Positions 26,296 through 34,570 of a stretch of 64,000 nt of DNA are shown piece by piece. The translations under genes and the position numbers were made by a program. Below the pieces are notes generated by a model, which saw only the letters and a list, made by a program, of their open reading frames with translations, was not told the DNA's origin and did no database searches. The stretch is from Methylobacterium sp. 77 (GTDB lineage: Bacteria; Pseudomonadota; Alphaproteobacteria; Rhizobiales; Beijerinckiaceae). The stretch spans positions 1,520,011 to 1,584,010 of the forward strand of contig NZ_KB910516.1 in NCBI RefSeq assembly GCF_000372825.1. Direction: 5' to 3'. Numbering within the stretch: position 1 is the stretch's first letter; each line of letters begins with the position of its first letter.

Positions 26296-27186
26296 TCAGG
26301 CGATGCGCCGGTAATCGACCGCTCCGAAACGCGCCTCGATCACGGCGGCGAGCCGATCGACCATTTCGTCGACCGGAACGTCGGACGTGTCCACCACGGC
26401 CGGGGCGCGGGCATAGAGGGGTTCGCGGCTGAGGAGCACGGCGCGCAATTCCTGCATGGCCGAGGCATGGTCGCCGGTGGTGGCGAGTTTGCCCTGGTCG
26501 CGCACGCGCTGCATGTGCTCTTCGGGCTTCGCCTTCAGCCAGACCGTGAAGAAGGCCTGCAGGAGCAGATCGTAGGTGAGGGGCTCCGCGACGATTCCGC
26601 CGCTGGTGGCCAGGATCATCGGGCCGGGATGTTCGGTGAGCCGGCGGAGGGCGGCCTGTTCGAGGCGGCGATATCCCTCCTGGCCGTAGATCGCGAAGAT
26701 CTCCTTCACCGACAGCGCGTTCTCGCGCTCGATCTCGGCGTTGAGTTCGATGAAGGTCCAGCCCAGGCGCTCGGCGACCCGGCGGCCGAGGGTCGATTTG
26801 CCCGCTCCGCGCAGGCCCACCACGGCGACCCGAGGCAGGAGCGTCTCGCCATTGGCGGGGGAGTGACCGGACAGGATGCCCTTCGCCAGCGAGATCTGCT
26901 CCGCCGAGGCCGTGCCGAGGAGGTCACGGATCACATGCCAATCCGGCGGCGTGTCCTGGACCGCGATCATGTCGTCGAGCCGCACGCCCATCGCATCCGC
27001 CACGCGGCGCAACAGGATGATCGAGACGTTGCCCTGCCCGCTCTCGAGCTGAGCGATATAGCGCTCCGACAGCCCCGAGGTCTGGGAGAGGAGTTTTCGC
27101 GAGAGACCGCGCACCGTCCGCGCATGCCTGACGCGCCGACCGAGCTCGGCCAGGAAAATCGATTCTTGTTCAGCCGCGCCGGCCAT
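26296..27186 (-). CDS. HTH (XRE)-shikimate kinase fusion regulator, BzdR/BoxR-like
   Basis: A 296-residue two-domain protein. Residues about 10-75 form an XRE-type helix-turn-helix (GLSRKLLSQTSGLSERYIAQLESGQGN). From about 118 to the end is a shikimate-kinase fold with P-loop GLRGAGKST (124-132) and an ATSGGIV segment. This is the architecture of BzdR and BoxR, repressors of benzoate catabolism that sense benzoyl-CoA through the kinase-like domain. No benzoate genes lie nearby, so the target is either elsewhere or different. A role as a true shikimate kinase cannot be excluded, since the P-loop is intact. Confidence 0.85.
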   Translation of the reverse strand: MAGAAEQESIFLAELGRRVRHARTVRGLSRKLLSQTSGLSERYIAQLESGQGNVSIILLRRVADAMGVRLDDMIAVQDTPPDWHVIRDLLGTASAEQISLAKGILSGHSPANGETLLPRVAVVGLRGAGKSTLGRRVAERLGWTFIELNAEIERENALSVKEIFAIYGQEGYRRLEQAALRRLTEHPGPMILATSGGIVAEPLTYDLLLQAFFTVWLKAKPEEHMQRVRDQGKLATTGDHASAMQELRAVLLSREPLYARAPAVVDTSDVPVDEMVDRLAAVIEARFGAVDYRRIA

Positions 27187-27703
27187 GCCCCGTCGTCCGT
27201 CTTCCGTGTTCGCATCCCAGGCCTGACCACGCCGGATGCCGATTGATCTCATCATACCCCGCCGAGCGGCCCCGCCACAGCACCAATCCATGCGGACAGG
27301 GTCTATCACGACGGGCTCGTGTGACGTGGTCGCGTGCCATGGTCCCATGGCCGTTCGACCACGATCAGGCCCGTGAGCACGCCCTGCCCTCGTCAGCACA
27401 CAGTATGAGGTTGGGAATTACGATTTCGAGTCTCTCGTCGAAAGACCGATCTCGCAAGCCTTAAGCCTCGTTATGCCGCACTGCAACATGTGAGTTTGGA
27501 GCTGCCTTCGCGCAAGTGGGACATGGGCATACTCCACCGCAATTGCCACGCCATGGCAAGCGTTCGCGGGCCTGATCTTCGAACAGCGAAGCTCGTGTAT
27601 CACGGAGTGAGATGACGGCACCTAGGTCGAGACGCGTCCGGCCTTCTCACCCCTTGCCTACCCGCCCCAGACGAGCCTTCGGAAGCGGAACGGTTCGGGA
27701 GCC
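27187..27703. other. Intergenic region between the HTH-kinase and transglycosylase genes
   Basis: About 517 bp without a credible gene on either strand. The stretch near 27410-27520 is less GC-rich than its surroundings and may hold the promoter of the HTH-kinase gene. No clear terminator, repeat or RNA fold was seen. Confidence 0.5.
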
Positions 27704-28615
27704 TTACTGGCTCGGCGGAAGCGCCGAGGCTTCCATGACGGTGCCGGGGGTCGGAGCCTTTTTGGCGACGACCGGCCGGCCGGCCGAGGCGAGAACGATC
27801 GCCGAGGGGCGGCGCGGAGGCAAGGGAACTTCCACGGTCTCGGTGAGGGTGGTCTCGGCGGTTACCGTCGCGGCGGCCGAATGGGCGACGACCGGATCGA
27901 GCGACAGCGCCGCGAGGGCTTTCGCCTGGGGAGTGACCGCCGGCGCATGGGCGGGACCGATCTCCGCCACTGCCGGTGCGAGGCCGGAGAGTGCGGCCGG
28001 ACGCCGGGGCGGCAGCGGGACCTCGACCAGTTCGGTCGGCACGGTCTGCAGAGTGGGGCTCGGAGCGTAGGCCAGGGCCGTGGCGGCGGCGGTGATATTG
28101 GCATCGGGCTGCGTGGTGCGCTGGCCGCCGAAGCCGCGGGCGAAGACGTCGCCGAAGGCGGCACCCGATTGCGGCGTGGCCGGCGTGGTATCCTGGAGGC
28201 CGGCGACGAGCGTACCCTCGCGCTTGCCGGCGTAATAATAGCCGCGGTTGTAGTAGGTATAGGCTTGGTGGATGTTGCCCTTGGCGGTGCGATAGGCACC
28301 GGCGAGATAGGCGATGCCGTAGCGCAGGTTGACCTTCGGATCGTAGAGTCCTGCCGCGTCGCCGCGATAGCCGAGGCCCCTCGCCGTTGCGTGCTTGATC
28401 TGCATCAACCCGAGGGCGCTGCCGCCCTTCGCATTCGGGTTATAGTTGCTCTCGCGCTTGACGACCTGATGGACGAAGCTCGCCGGGACCCCGTTTGCCT
28501 TCGCCTGCTCCTCGATCAAAGCATCGATGTTGTCGCGCGCCGCAGTGCCCTGACCGAGAACCGGGCCCGGCAGGACGACCGCAGCTACGGCGAGAAGCAA
28601 AAGGCGCTGATTCAT
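27704..28615 (-). CDS. Lytic transglycosylase (SLT domain)
   Basis: A 303-residue peptidoglycan-cleaving enzyme, exported by a signal peptide (MNQRLLLLAVAAVVLPGPVLGQ). The goose-type SLT domain covers about residues 30-135: catalytic Glu in VVKRESNYNPNA, then ALGLMQIKHATARGLGY, NLRYGIAYLAG and YTYYNRG. The long C-terminal half is Ala/Pro-rich and contains the motif EVPLPPRRP twice, about 65 residues apart, probably a wall-spanning or protein-contact tail. The start at 28615 has a weak ribosome site but is the only one giving a signal peptide. Confidence 0.9.
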   Translation of the reverse strand: MNQRLLLLAVAAVVLPGPVLGQGTAARDNIDALIEEQAKANGVPASFVHQVVKRESNYNPNAKGGSALGLMQIKHATARGLGYRGDAAGLYDPKVNLRYGIAYLAGAYRTAKGNIHQAYTYYNRGYYYAGKREGTLVAGLQDTTPATPQSGAAFGDVFARGFGGQRTTQPDANITAAATALAYAPSPTLQTVPTELVEVPLPPRRPAALSGLAPAVAEIGPAHAPAVTPQAKALAALSLDPVVAHSAAATVTAETTLTETVEVPLPPRRPSAIVLASAGRPVVAKKAPTPGTVMEASALPPSQ

Positions 28616-28840
28616 TCGAAGACCCGGTGGCGTCGTTCTTGATCTGACGGCCAGGGTCGAGGCCAATTGAGGCCGGAAGGCGGCTCCGCTGCCATGATTG
28701 CGGGGAAGCGAGGCCGTTTCCCCGTGTGCTGTGGCGCACATGGCACAGGCGACGTGTCTTCGGTAGCGCCTAGTCGGGTGGTTTTGCGAGCAATGCCAAG
28801 GGGCTGGGTCGCGGCGACGCGCCGTGCGAAGGGTCGCGCT

Positions 28841-29668
28841 TCAGCGCGTCAAGAGAAATTCGTCGACGGCTTTGGCGAACCCCTCGTCGTCGTTTCCCGC
28901 CGTCACCGCCGAGGCGGCCCGTTTCACGGCATCCTGTGCATTGCCCATGGCGACCGAGAACCCGCTTCGCGCGAACATCGGGACGTCGTTGTCGGCATCG
29001 CCGAACGTGGCGATCCGGGCATGGGGGATGCCGAGACGGCGGGCGATCTCGTCGACGAAGCTTCCCTTCCCCAGCCCGTGCGGCGTCACGTCGAGGTAAT
29101 AGGCCTGCGAGCGGTGGACATCGGCCCCGTTCCCGAGAGCCTCGGCGACTTTCGTTTCGCATTCGGCCAGGTGATCGGCATCCGCGCTGACGCCGACGAT
29201 CTTCGATGCCCCGTCGAGGAGAGTTCCCAGATCCGCGACGACGGTGGGCTCGGCCTGCAGGGTCCGCCGCTCCAGATCGGTATAGGCCCCCTGCGGGTCG
29301 CGCAGGTTCCATCGACCCCGCGCGAAGACCCAGACGTCGAGATCGAGATCGCCGAAGAGCCGCACGGCATCGCGCGCCGTCTCCTCCGGAATGAGATGCT
29401 CGGCGATGACGCTTCCGTCGGGGTCGATCAGGGTGCTGCCGTTGAAGGCACCGATCGGATGTTCCAGTTCCAGCTCGGCGATCAGCGACGTGAGCCCCAT
29501 GGGCGGTCGGGCGGACGCGATGGTGAAACCGATGCCTGCCGCCGCGAGCCGCCGCACGGCGTCGATGCTGCGGGGTGTCAGAATCTTGTCGGAGGTGACG
29601 AGGGTGCCGTCCACGTCGGAGATCACGAAGGCGATCTGCCGATCGTCGGAGGGGCGGCCCGATGTCAT
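28841..29668 (-). CDS. HAD superfamily hydrolase, Cof/IIB type
   Basis: A 275-residue phosphatase of the Cof-like IIB group. Motif I is SDVDGT (Asp18 and Asp20), motif II Ser/Thr lies in TIASARP, and motif IV is FGDADNDVPMF. Such enzymes dephosphorylate sugar phosphates or cofactors such as FMN or PLP. Its ATG overlaps the stop of the gluconokinase gene, so the two form an operon; a sugar-phosphate substrate fits but is inference. Confidence 0.88.
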   Translation of the reverse strand: MTSGRPSDDRQIAFVISDVDGTLVTSDKILTPRSIDAVRRLAAAGIGFTIASARPPMGLTSLIAELELEHPIGAFNGSTLIDPDGSVIAEHLIPEETARDAVRLFGDLDLDVWVFARGRWNLRDPQGAYTDLERRTLQAEPTVVADLGTLLDGASKIVGVSADADHLAECETKVAEALGNGADVHRSQAYYLDVTPHGLGKGSFVDEIARRLGIPHARIATFGDADNDVPMFARSGFSVAMGNAQDAVKRAASAVTAGNDDEGFAKAVDEFLLTR

Positions 29669-30198
29669 GCTGAATCCTGCGGAACTGACGCGTCGGGGTG
29701 CAAACCCAGTTCGCTCAGGATCGTTGCCACGATCGCATCGGCGCTGCCGACGATCGGCACCGCCAGGGCCCCCTCCTCCGGTCTCGGTGGTTCGAGGATG
29801 GCGAACTGGCTGTCGAGCAGGGTCGCCGGCATGAAGTGGCCGGTCCGGACCGCCACCCGTGTCGCGATCAGGTCGCGGTCGCCTTCGAGATAGACGATAC
29901 GGATGCCGGCCCGGCCCCGGACGAGCGCGTCGCGATAGGCCCGTTTCAGCGCCGAGCAGGCGAGAATTCCCGGCCTCTCCGTCTCCAGGCAAGTGCCGAT
30001 CCAGGCCGCCATGGCTTCGAGCCAGGGGGCGCGGTCGGCATCGTCGAGGGCGTGGCCCTCCCGCATCTTGGCGACATGGGCCGGGGTGTGGAAGGCGTCG
30101 CCATCGACGAAGTCCCAGCCGAGGCGACCGGCCAGCAGGCCGGCCACGGTGCTCTTGCCCGAGCCCGAGACGCCCATCACCACGATGACCCGAGGCAT
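29665..30198 (-). CDS. gntK: Gluconokinase
   Basis: Phosphorylates gluconate to 6-phosphogluconate. The 177-residue protein is the usual length for the GntK/IdnK family. P-loop GVSGSGKST spans residues 9-17, followed by the family-typical FVDGDAFHTPAHVAKMREGHALDDADRAPWL and ACSALKRAYRD. It starts 20 bp after the end of the hydrolase-like gene upstream and overlaps the HAD gene downstream, suggesting a three-gene leftward operon. No gluconate permease is visible. Confidence 0.92.
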   Translation of the reverse strand: MPRVIVVMGVSGSGKSTVAGLLAGRLGWDFVDGDAFHTPAHVAKMREGHALDDADRAPWLEAMAAWIGTCLETERPGILACSALKRAYRDALVRGRAGIRIVYLEGDRDLIATRVAVRTGHFMPATLLDSQFAILEPPRPEEGALAVPIVGSADAIVATILSELGLHPDASVPQDSA

Positions 30199-30218
30199 CT
30201 GCCGGCCCGGTTCCGCGC

Positions 30219-31520
30219 TCAAGGCTTCGTCGCCGTCTCGGTCGCAGCCGCGACCCGAGGCCCGGTCACGCGGTCGCGCAGGCGTTGCGGGCCGAGCGCC
30301 ATGGCGAAGAAATCGTAGTCGCCCCGACGATCGTTGGCGAAGAGAAACTGGAAATGCATCCGGAACGGCCGCCATCGTACCTTGAGGTAGGTTGCGGGAT
30401 CGATGATCTCACGGAACTTGGCCGAGCGCACGAGAGGGTTGCGCGGGGCGTGGCCGCCGAGATCGAGGGGCAACCGCTCCACCGGATCGAAATCGGGGAA
30501 GTTCATCCAGTCCTGAGGGGCGTAATAATCGACCCAGACGACGCGGTCCGAGACGACGAGGCTCGCGATGTCCGACTGCACCCGGCGCGCCCTGCTCTGC
30601 ATCGCGACGATCGGGAGCCCCGAGCCGAGGGTCAGCAAGGCGAGCGAGGTCGCCCCCGTGCCGATCACCGGATCGGCGGCGAGCACGCGGGCGGCGACTT
30701 CCACCGCCGTGAGCGCGCCCGTAGAATGACCCAGGATGAGCACCTCGTCGAGCTCGATCCCCTCCGCCCGGAACGTCGCGAGCCTGGCCACGACCAGGGC
30801 GGCGAGGTCATCGACACGGGCTTCGTAATCCGGGCGCCAGCCCTGCCCGTGCTGCCAGTTGAACACCCAGTCGTTGAGCAATTGCCAGAAGAAGGCCCGT
30901 TCGAGCACGGCGTCGAGGGATTTGATCCAGACGATGCCGGCCATGAGCGCCAGCGGCACCGTCAGCCAGATCGGCCAGCGCAGGCTGTGCCCGAACCCTT
31001 CGCCGAGATGGGCATGGACCTGATGCGCGATCAGGCCGCTCACGATGGTGAGGAGCAGGATCAGGCCGAGCGGATAGAGGATGACGTTGCCGTATTTCCA
31101 GTTCAGCCGGTAGAACTTCACCATCATGCCCGACACGATGGCGTGCAGGCTGCCGATGAACAGCAGGAGGACGCTGAGGATGCGCCAGCGGGCGAAATCC
31201 TTGAGCACGATGTCGTCCCACAGGAGCACGTCGTAGCTCGTCTCCGCTCCGGCCACCGCCGGTTCGGCGGCGACCGTCCAGCGCTGGGACAGCCCGTCCT
31301 CGCCCATGACCGCGCGTCCGGGGCGGCGCTTGGGCTCTCCGAACCGTTTGGCATAGAGCGTCAGCTCGCGCACGAAGAGCATGCGGTAGCGGGTGCGCCC
31401 CTCCGGATCGTAGCCCGGCACATAGAAGACGTGCCGCCGCCGCACGGGGCTTTGGAGGCTGTCGGCGCGAGGGCTCTCCGCGGATCGGCTGGGAGGACCG
31501 TCGGGTATGGTGTCAGACAA
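30219..31520 (-). CDS. Membrane-inserted alpha/beta-hydrolase-like protein
   Basis: A 433-residue protein from a TTG start at 31520 (AGCAGGG upstream); no ATG suits, and a GTG nearer the VRRRHVFYVPGYDPEG segment is an alternative. After the VFYVPGYDP strand come three hydrophobic helices (about residues 115-215), then a nucleophile elbow LILGHSTGALTA (GHSTG) typical of alpha/beta-hydrolases, and a conserved tail with VWVDYYAPQDWMNF. It is probably an inner-membrane esterase or lipase-like protein; the substrate is unknown. It lies just upstream of gntK. Confidence 0.72.
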   Translation of the reverse strand: MSDTIPDGPPSRSAESPRADSLQSPVRRRHVFYVPGYDPEGRTRYRMLFVRELTLYAKRFGEPKRRPGRAVMGEDGLSQRWTVAAEPAVAGAETSYDVLLWDDIVLKDFARWRILSVLLLFIGSLHAIVSGMMVKFYRLNWKYGNVILYPLGLILLLTIVSGLIAHQVHAHLGEGFGHSLRWPIWLTVPLALMAGIVWIKSLDAVLERAFFWQLLNDWVFNWQHGQGWRPDYEARVDDLAALVVARLATFRAEGIELDEVLILGHSTGALTAVEVAARVLAADPVIGTGATSLALLTLGSGLPIVAMQSRARRVQSDIASLVVSDRVVWVDYYAPQDWMNFPDFDPVERLPLDLGGHAPRNPLVRSAKFREIIDPATYLKVRWRPFRMHFQFLFANDRRGDYDFFAMALGPQRLRDRVTGPRVAAATETATKP

Positions 31521-31832
31521 AGGTGCCCTGCTTGTCGCTCGTGTATCCTCGCAGGCGCCCCCTGCTCGTGCTCCGGAAATTCGCATGGACGTCCACTCAG
31601 CGTCGAGCGCTTTCGATGAGGCGATCGCTTTTGCCGAGGGAAGGGAGCGAATTCGGGCCAAACGCCTCCGCCGGGTCTCGAACCTCGCCATGCGCCGCGC
31701 CGGTGCCCGACGCATCAGATTGGACGTATGGCGGGTGTGGGTATCGGGGACGAGCCGTCCCATTCGGCCCGTCGGGCCGGCAGTGTGACCGGCTCGCCAC
31801 GGACAGTGACGCGGCTTTGGTCTAGGCAGCGG
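31521..31832. other. Intergenic region between the hydrolase-like and Wza-type genes
   Basis: A 312-bp divergent spacer. Short open frames exist on both strands but none has a ribosome site or recognisable protein. No clear operator was seen. Confidence 0.5.
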
Positions 31833-33029
31833 ATGAGAGAAACCGTCAGGCGAAACTGCATGCGCATTCTGCCGATCGTCCTTTTCACCGCCTTCTCGGT
31901 GTCGGGATGCAACGCCTTCCTGCCCGCTGCCGGTCCGTCGACCTCGGCCGTGGTGGATGGGGCGGATCAGGCGACGAGCGAGGGGACCTTCGCCCGCTAC
32001 GAACTCATCGAGATGAACGCCGCCGTGGTCGAGGCCATGCGCGGGCGTCCCCTCGACAGCCTGTTCGCGTCCTTCGGCGACCGCCGCCTGCCGGCCGAGC
32101 CGGTGATCGGCGTCGGCGATGCCGTCTCCGTCTCGGTGTTCGAGGCGGGGTCGGGCGGGCTGTTCTCGGGCCCTCTCACGGTCAATTCGTTCTCCGCCGG
32201 CTCGAAGGCGGCGCAGCTGCCCGAGCAGATCGTCTCGCGCGACGGCGCCATCTCGGTGCCCTATGCCGGCCGGATCCAGGTGGCGGGACGACGCGCCCAG
32301 GACGTCCAGTCGCTGATCGAGACCGAGCTCGCCGGCAAGGCGATCCAGCCCCAGGTGATCGTCTCGGTGACCCGTCCGGTCTCGCAATCGGTGACGGTGG
32401 GCGGCGAATCCATCGGCGGCGCCCGCGTCCCCCTCGGTGCCCAGGGCGACCGCATCCTCGACGTCGTCGCCACGGCCGGAGGCGTCAAGACGCCGGTCAA
32501 CGAGACCTTCGTGCGCCTGTCGCGCGGCGGAACGACGGCCACGGTGCCGCTGACCACCGTCGTCTCGAACCCGAAAGAGAACATCTACCTGCGGCCCAAC
32601 GACAACCTCACCTTGGTCCGCGATCCCCAGACCTTCCTGGCGGTGGGTGCGTTGGGGCAGGCGACGGAAATCCCGTTCCAGGCCGAGGGCATCACCCTGG
32701 CGCAGGCGCTCGCCAAGGCGCGCGGCCAGCGCGATGTCGATGCCGATCCGACCGGCACCTTCATCTTCCGCTTCGAGCCGGCCCCGGTGGTGCGCCGCCT
32801 CAAGCCGGGAAGCCCGCTTCTCGGCACGCCTCTCGTGCCGGTGGTCTACCGGGTCGACATGCGCGATCCCAACAGCCTGTTCCTCACCCAGGCCTTCCGC
32901 ATGCGCAACCGCGACATGATCTATGTCTCGAACGCGCCGTTCACCGAGATCAAGAAGGTGCTCTCCGTCTTCGCCGCCGCCGCCTCGCCGATCACCACCG
33001 GCGTGCGCGTCGGGACTGCGCTCGATTGA
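31833..33029 (+). CDS. Polysaccharide export lipoprotein (Wza family)
   Basis: A 398-residue outer-membrane export component. The N-terminus is a lipoprotein signal ending in FSVSGC, with the Cys as lipid anchor. The export domain (ASFGDRRLPAEPVIGVGDAVSVSVFEAG) and SLBB-type repeats (QSVTVGGESIGGARVPLGAQGDRILDVVATAGG and FLAVGALGQATEIPFQAEGITLAQALAKARG) follow in order. An alternative ATG at 31860 would give a shorter signal peptide; ribosome sites do not decide. No glycosyltransferase or Wzc-type kinase is adjacent, so it serves a locus elsewhere. A 7-bp stem-loop (33036-33056) follows the stop. Confidence 0.88.
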   Translation: MRETVRRNCMRILPIVLFTAFSVSGCNAFLPAAGPSTSAVVDGADQATSEGTFARYELIEMNAAVVEAMRGRPLDSLFASFGDRRLPAEPVIGVGDAVSVSVFEAGSGGLFSGPLTVNSFSAGSKAAQLPEQIVSRDGAISVPYAGRIQVAGRRAQDVQSLIETELAGKAIQPQVIVSVTRPVSQSVTVGGESIGGARVPLGAQGDRILDVVATAGGVKTPVNETFVRLSRGGTTATVPLTTVVSNPKENIYLRPNDNLTLVRDPQTFLAVGALGQATEIPFQAEGITLAQALAKARGQRDVDADPTGTFIFRFEPAPVVRRLKPGSPLLGTPLVPVVYRVDMRDPNSLFLTQAFRMRNRDMIYVSNAPFTEIKKVLSVFAAAASPITTGVRVGTALD

Positions 33030-33035
33030 GGCCTT

Positions 33036-33056
33036 CCCGATCGCGCGTGGATCGGG
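33036..33056 (+). terminator. Stem-loop after the Wza-type gene
   Basis: CCCGATC and GATCGGG form a perfect 7-bp stem around GCGCGTG, seven bases after the stop codon. An alternative pairing with the following TCGGGA/TCCCGA is also possible. No T-run follows, so termination strength is uncertain. Confidence 0.4.
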
Positions 33057-33242
33057 ACGATCCCGACCGGTCTTCGGGTGGCGGGTCTGCATGGGCATCC
33101 GAGCATGTGACGATGGGGTTCCGAGGGACTTGCGTTCTGGCCGGCCTTGCCGCACGGCTCCGCCATGCCATGGGAGCCGGGGGGTAACTCGCGGGGCCTG
33201 CTTGTCTTTCGGTGGGCCGGACGGGTTTTGGGGCGGGGCGAC

Positions 33243-34448
33243 ATGAGGATGAGACGGGTGGCCCGCTTCTTCGGGCCGGCGAGCGGGGACTTTCGCGCGA
33301 CCCTGCGCGCGACCCTGAACCGAGGCGCTGTCGCCGCGCCGGGAGCGCTCGCCTCCCGGCTCCTGGTCACCGTTGCAGCCCTCGCCTTCCTGGGTTCCGC
33401 CGCCCGGGCCGACGTGACGGTGGGCGTGGCGGTTCCGCAATCGGGGGCCTACGTCGCCGTCGGCGAGCAGGTCCTTCGCGGCGTCCGCGCCGCCGTCCGC
33501 GACGCCAACGCCAAGGGCGGCCTTGCCGGACAGACTATCCAGCTCGACGTCCAGGACGATTCCTGCGATTCCAACAAGGCCGTGGCGGTGGCCAAGCATT
33601 ACGCCTTGAGCGACGTGCGCCTCGTCGTCGGGCATGTCTGTTCCAACGCCTCGCTCGCCGCCTCCGAGGTCTATGCCGCCAACGGCATCACCATGGTCAC
33701 CGCGGCCTCCGTCGCGGCCAAGCTCACCGATCGCGGCCTGCCGAACGTGTTTCGTGTCTGCGGGCGCGACGACGACCAGGCCAAGCTCTCCGCGACCGCG
33801 CTGGCCGAGCGGTTCCGCGACAAGAAGATCGCGATTCTCAACGACCAGAGCCCGGGCTCGCGCGCCCTCGCCGCCGCGACCAAGGACAACCTCAACCGGA
33901 TCGGCATCAACGAGGCGCTGGCCACGGCCTTCGTCGCGAGCGATGCGGATGACGCCGCCCTCGCCGACCGGCTGAGGGATGCCGGGATCGCCGTGGCCTA
34001 TTACGGCGGCGACGCCCTGGAAATGGGCCGGCTCGTGCGCATCTCGGCCGAGCGCGGCTTCCGGCCGCAATGGTTCGGCACCTCTGCCATCGCCACGCAG
34101 GACTTCGCCACCGCCGCGGGCCCGGCCAGCAACGGCGTGCTGATGACCTTCTATCTCGATCCGCGGCGCAAGCCCGAGGCGGCGGCCGTCGTCCAGGCCT
34201 TGAAGGCCGCCGGCGGCGACGTGGAAGGCTCGACGATCTACGGCTATGCCGCTCTTCAGGCGCTGGTGGAGGCGGGCAATTTCGCGCGCAGCACGGATGC
34301 GCGGCGCATCGCGGCGGCCCTGCATACCGAGCGCTTCGACCTCGTCCTCGGCCCGGTCGGATTCGACGGCAAGGGCGATGTCACGGCGCAGGGCTATGTG
34401 CTCTATGTGTGGAAGGACGGGACCTTCACCTATGCCAGCCCGCCCTGA
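33243..34448 (+). CDS. Solitary branched-chain amino-acid-type binding protein (LivK-like)
   Basis: A 401-residue periplasmic receptor of the Peripla_BP_6 family. The long N-terminus ends in a signal sequence (LLVTVAALAFLGSAARA) before DVTVGVAVPQSGAYVAVGEQ. The core shares RVCGRDDDQ, YYGGDALEMGRL and the ending GYVLYVWKDGTF with the livK at 8255, which ends VMYVWKKGADG. Two extra Cys (DDSCDSNKAV and GHVCSNAS) could form a disulfide. No permease or ATPase genes adjoin it, so it may feed the LivHMGF system or act as a sensor. The ATG has GGGGCGG ahead. Confidence 0.87.
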   Translation: MRMRRVARFFGPASGDFRATLRATLNRGAVAAPGALASRLLVTVAALAFLGSAARADVTVGVAVPQSGAYVAVGEQVLRGVRAAVRDANAKGGLAGQTIQLDVQDDSCDSNKAVAVAKHYALSDVRLVVGHVCSNASLAASEVYAANGITMVTAASVAAKLTDRGLPNVFRVCGRDDDQAKLSATALAERFRDKKIAILNDQSPGSRALAAATKDNLNRIGINEALATAFVASDADDAALADRLRDAGIAVAYYGGDALEMGRLVRISAERGFRPQWFGTSAIATQDFATAAGPASNGVLMTFYLDPRRKPEAAAVVQALKAAGGDVEGSTIYGYAALQALVEAGNFARSTDARRIAAALHTERFDLVLGPVGFDGKGDVTAQGYVLYVWKDGTFTYASPP

Positions 34449-34570
34449 TCCATCCTGCGCGGTGGTGCGAGCGGGCCGGACGAAGAGGGCGGGGAGCGGG
34501 ACGAAAAGCGGATCGATTTGCCTCCTGCCCCGTTCGTGAACGAACCGAGATAAGGGCGAAGCGAGTTTTC

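Noticed and set aside
28667..29893. Rightward 408-codon frame opposite the HAD hydrolase
   Set aside because: Shadow of the HAD gene, whose three catalytic motifs are intact on the minus strand.
31507..31788. 93-codon rightward frame between the hydrolase-like and Wza-type genes
   Set aside because: No ribosome site, basic low-complexity sequence and no recognisable domain.
31521..34325. Very long leftward open frame (over 900 codons) running across the Wza-type and LivK-like genes
   Set aside because: It is antisense to two well-supported genes and its residues are low-complexity Gly/Arg/His/Asp, typical of a GC-rich shadow frame. Only the part below 31520 encodes a real protein.
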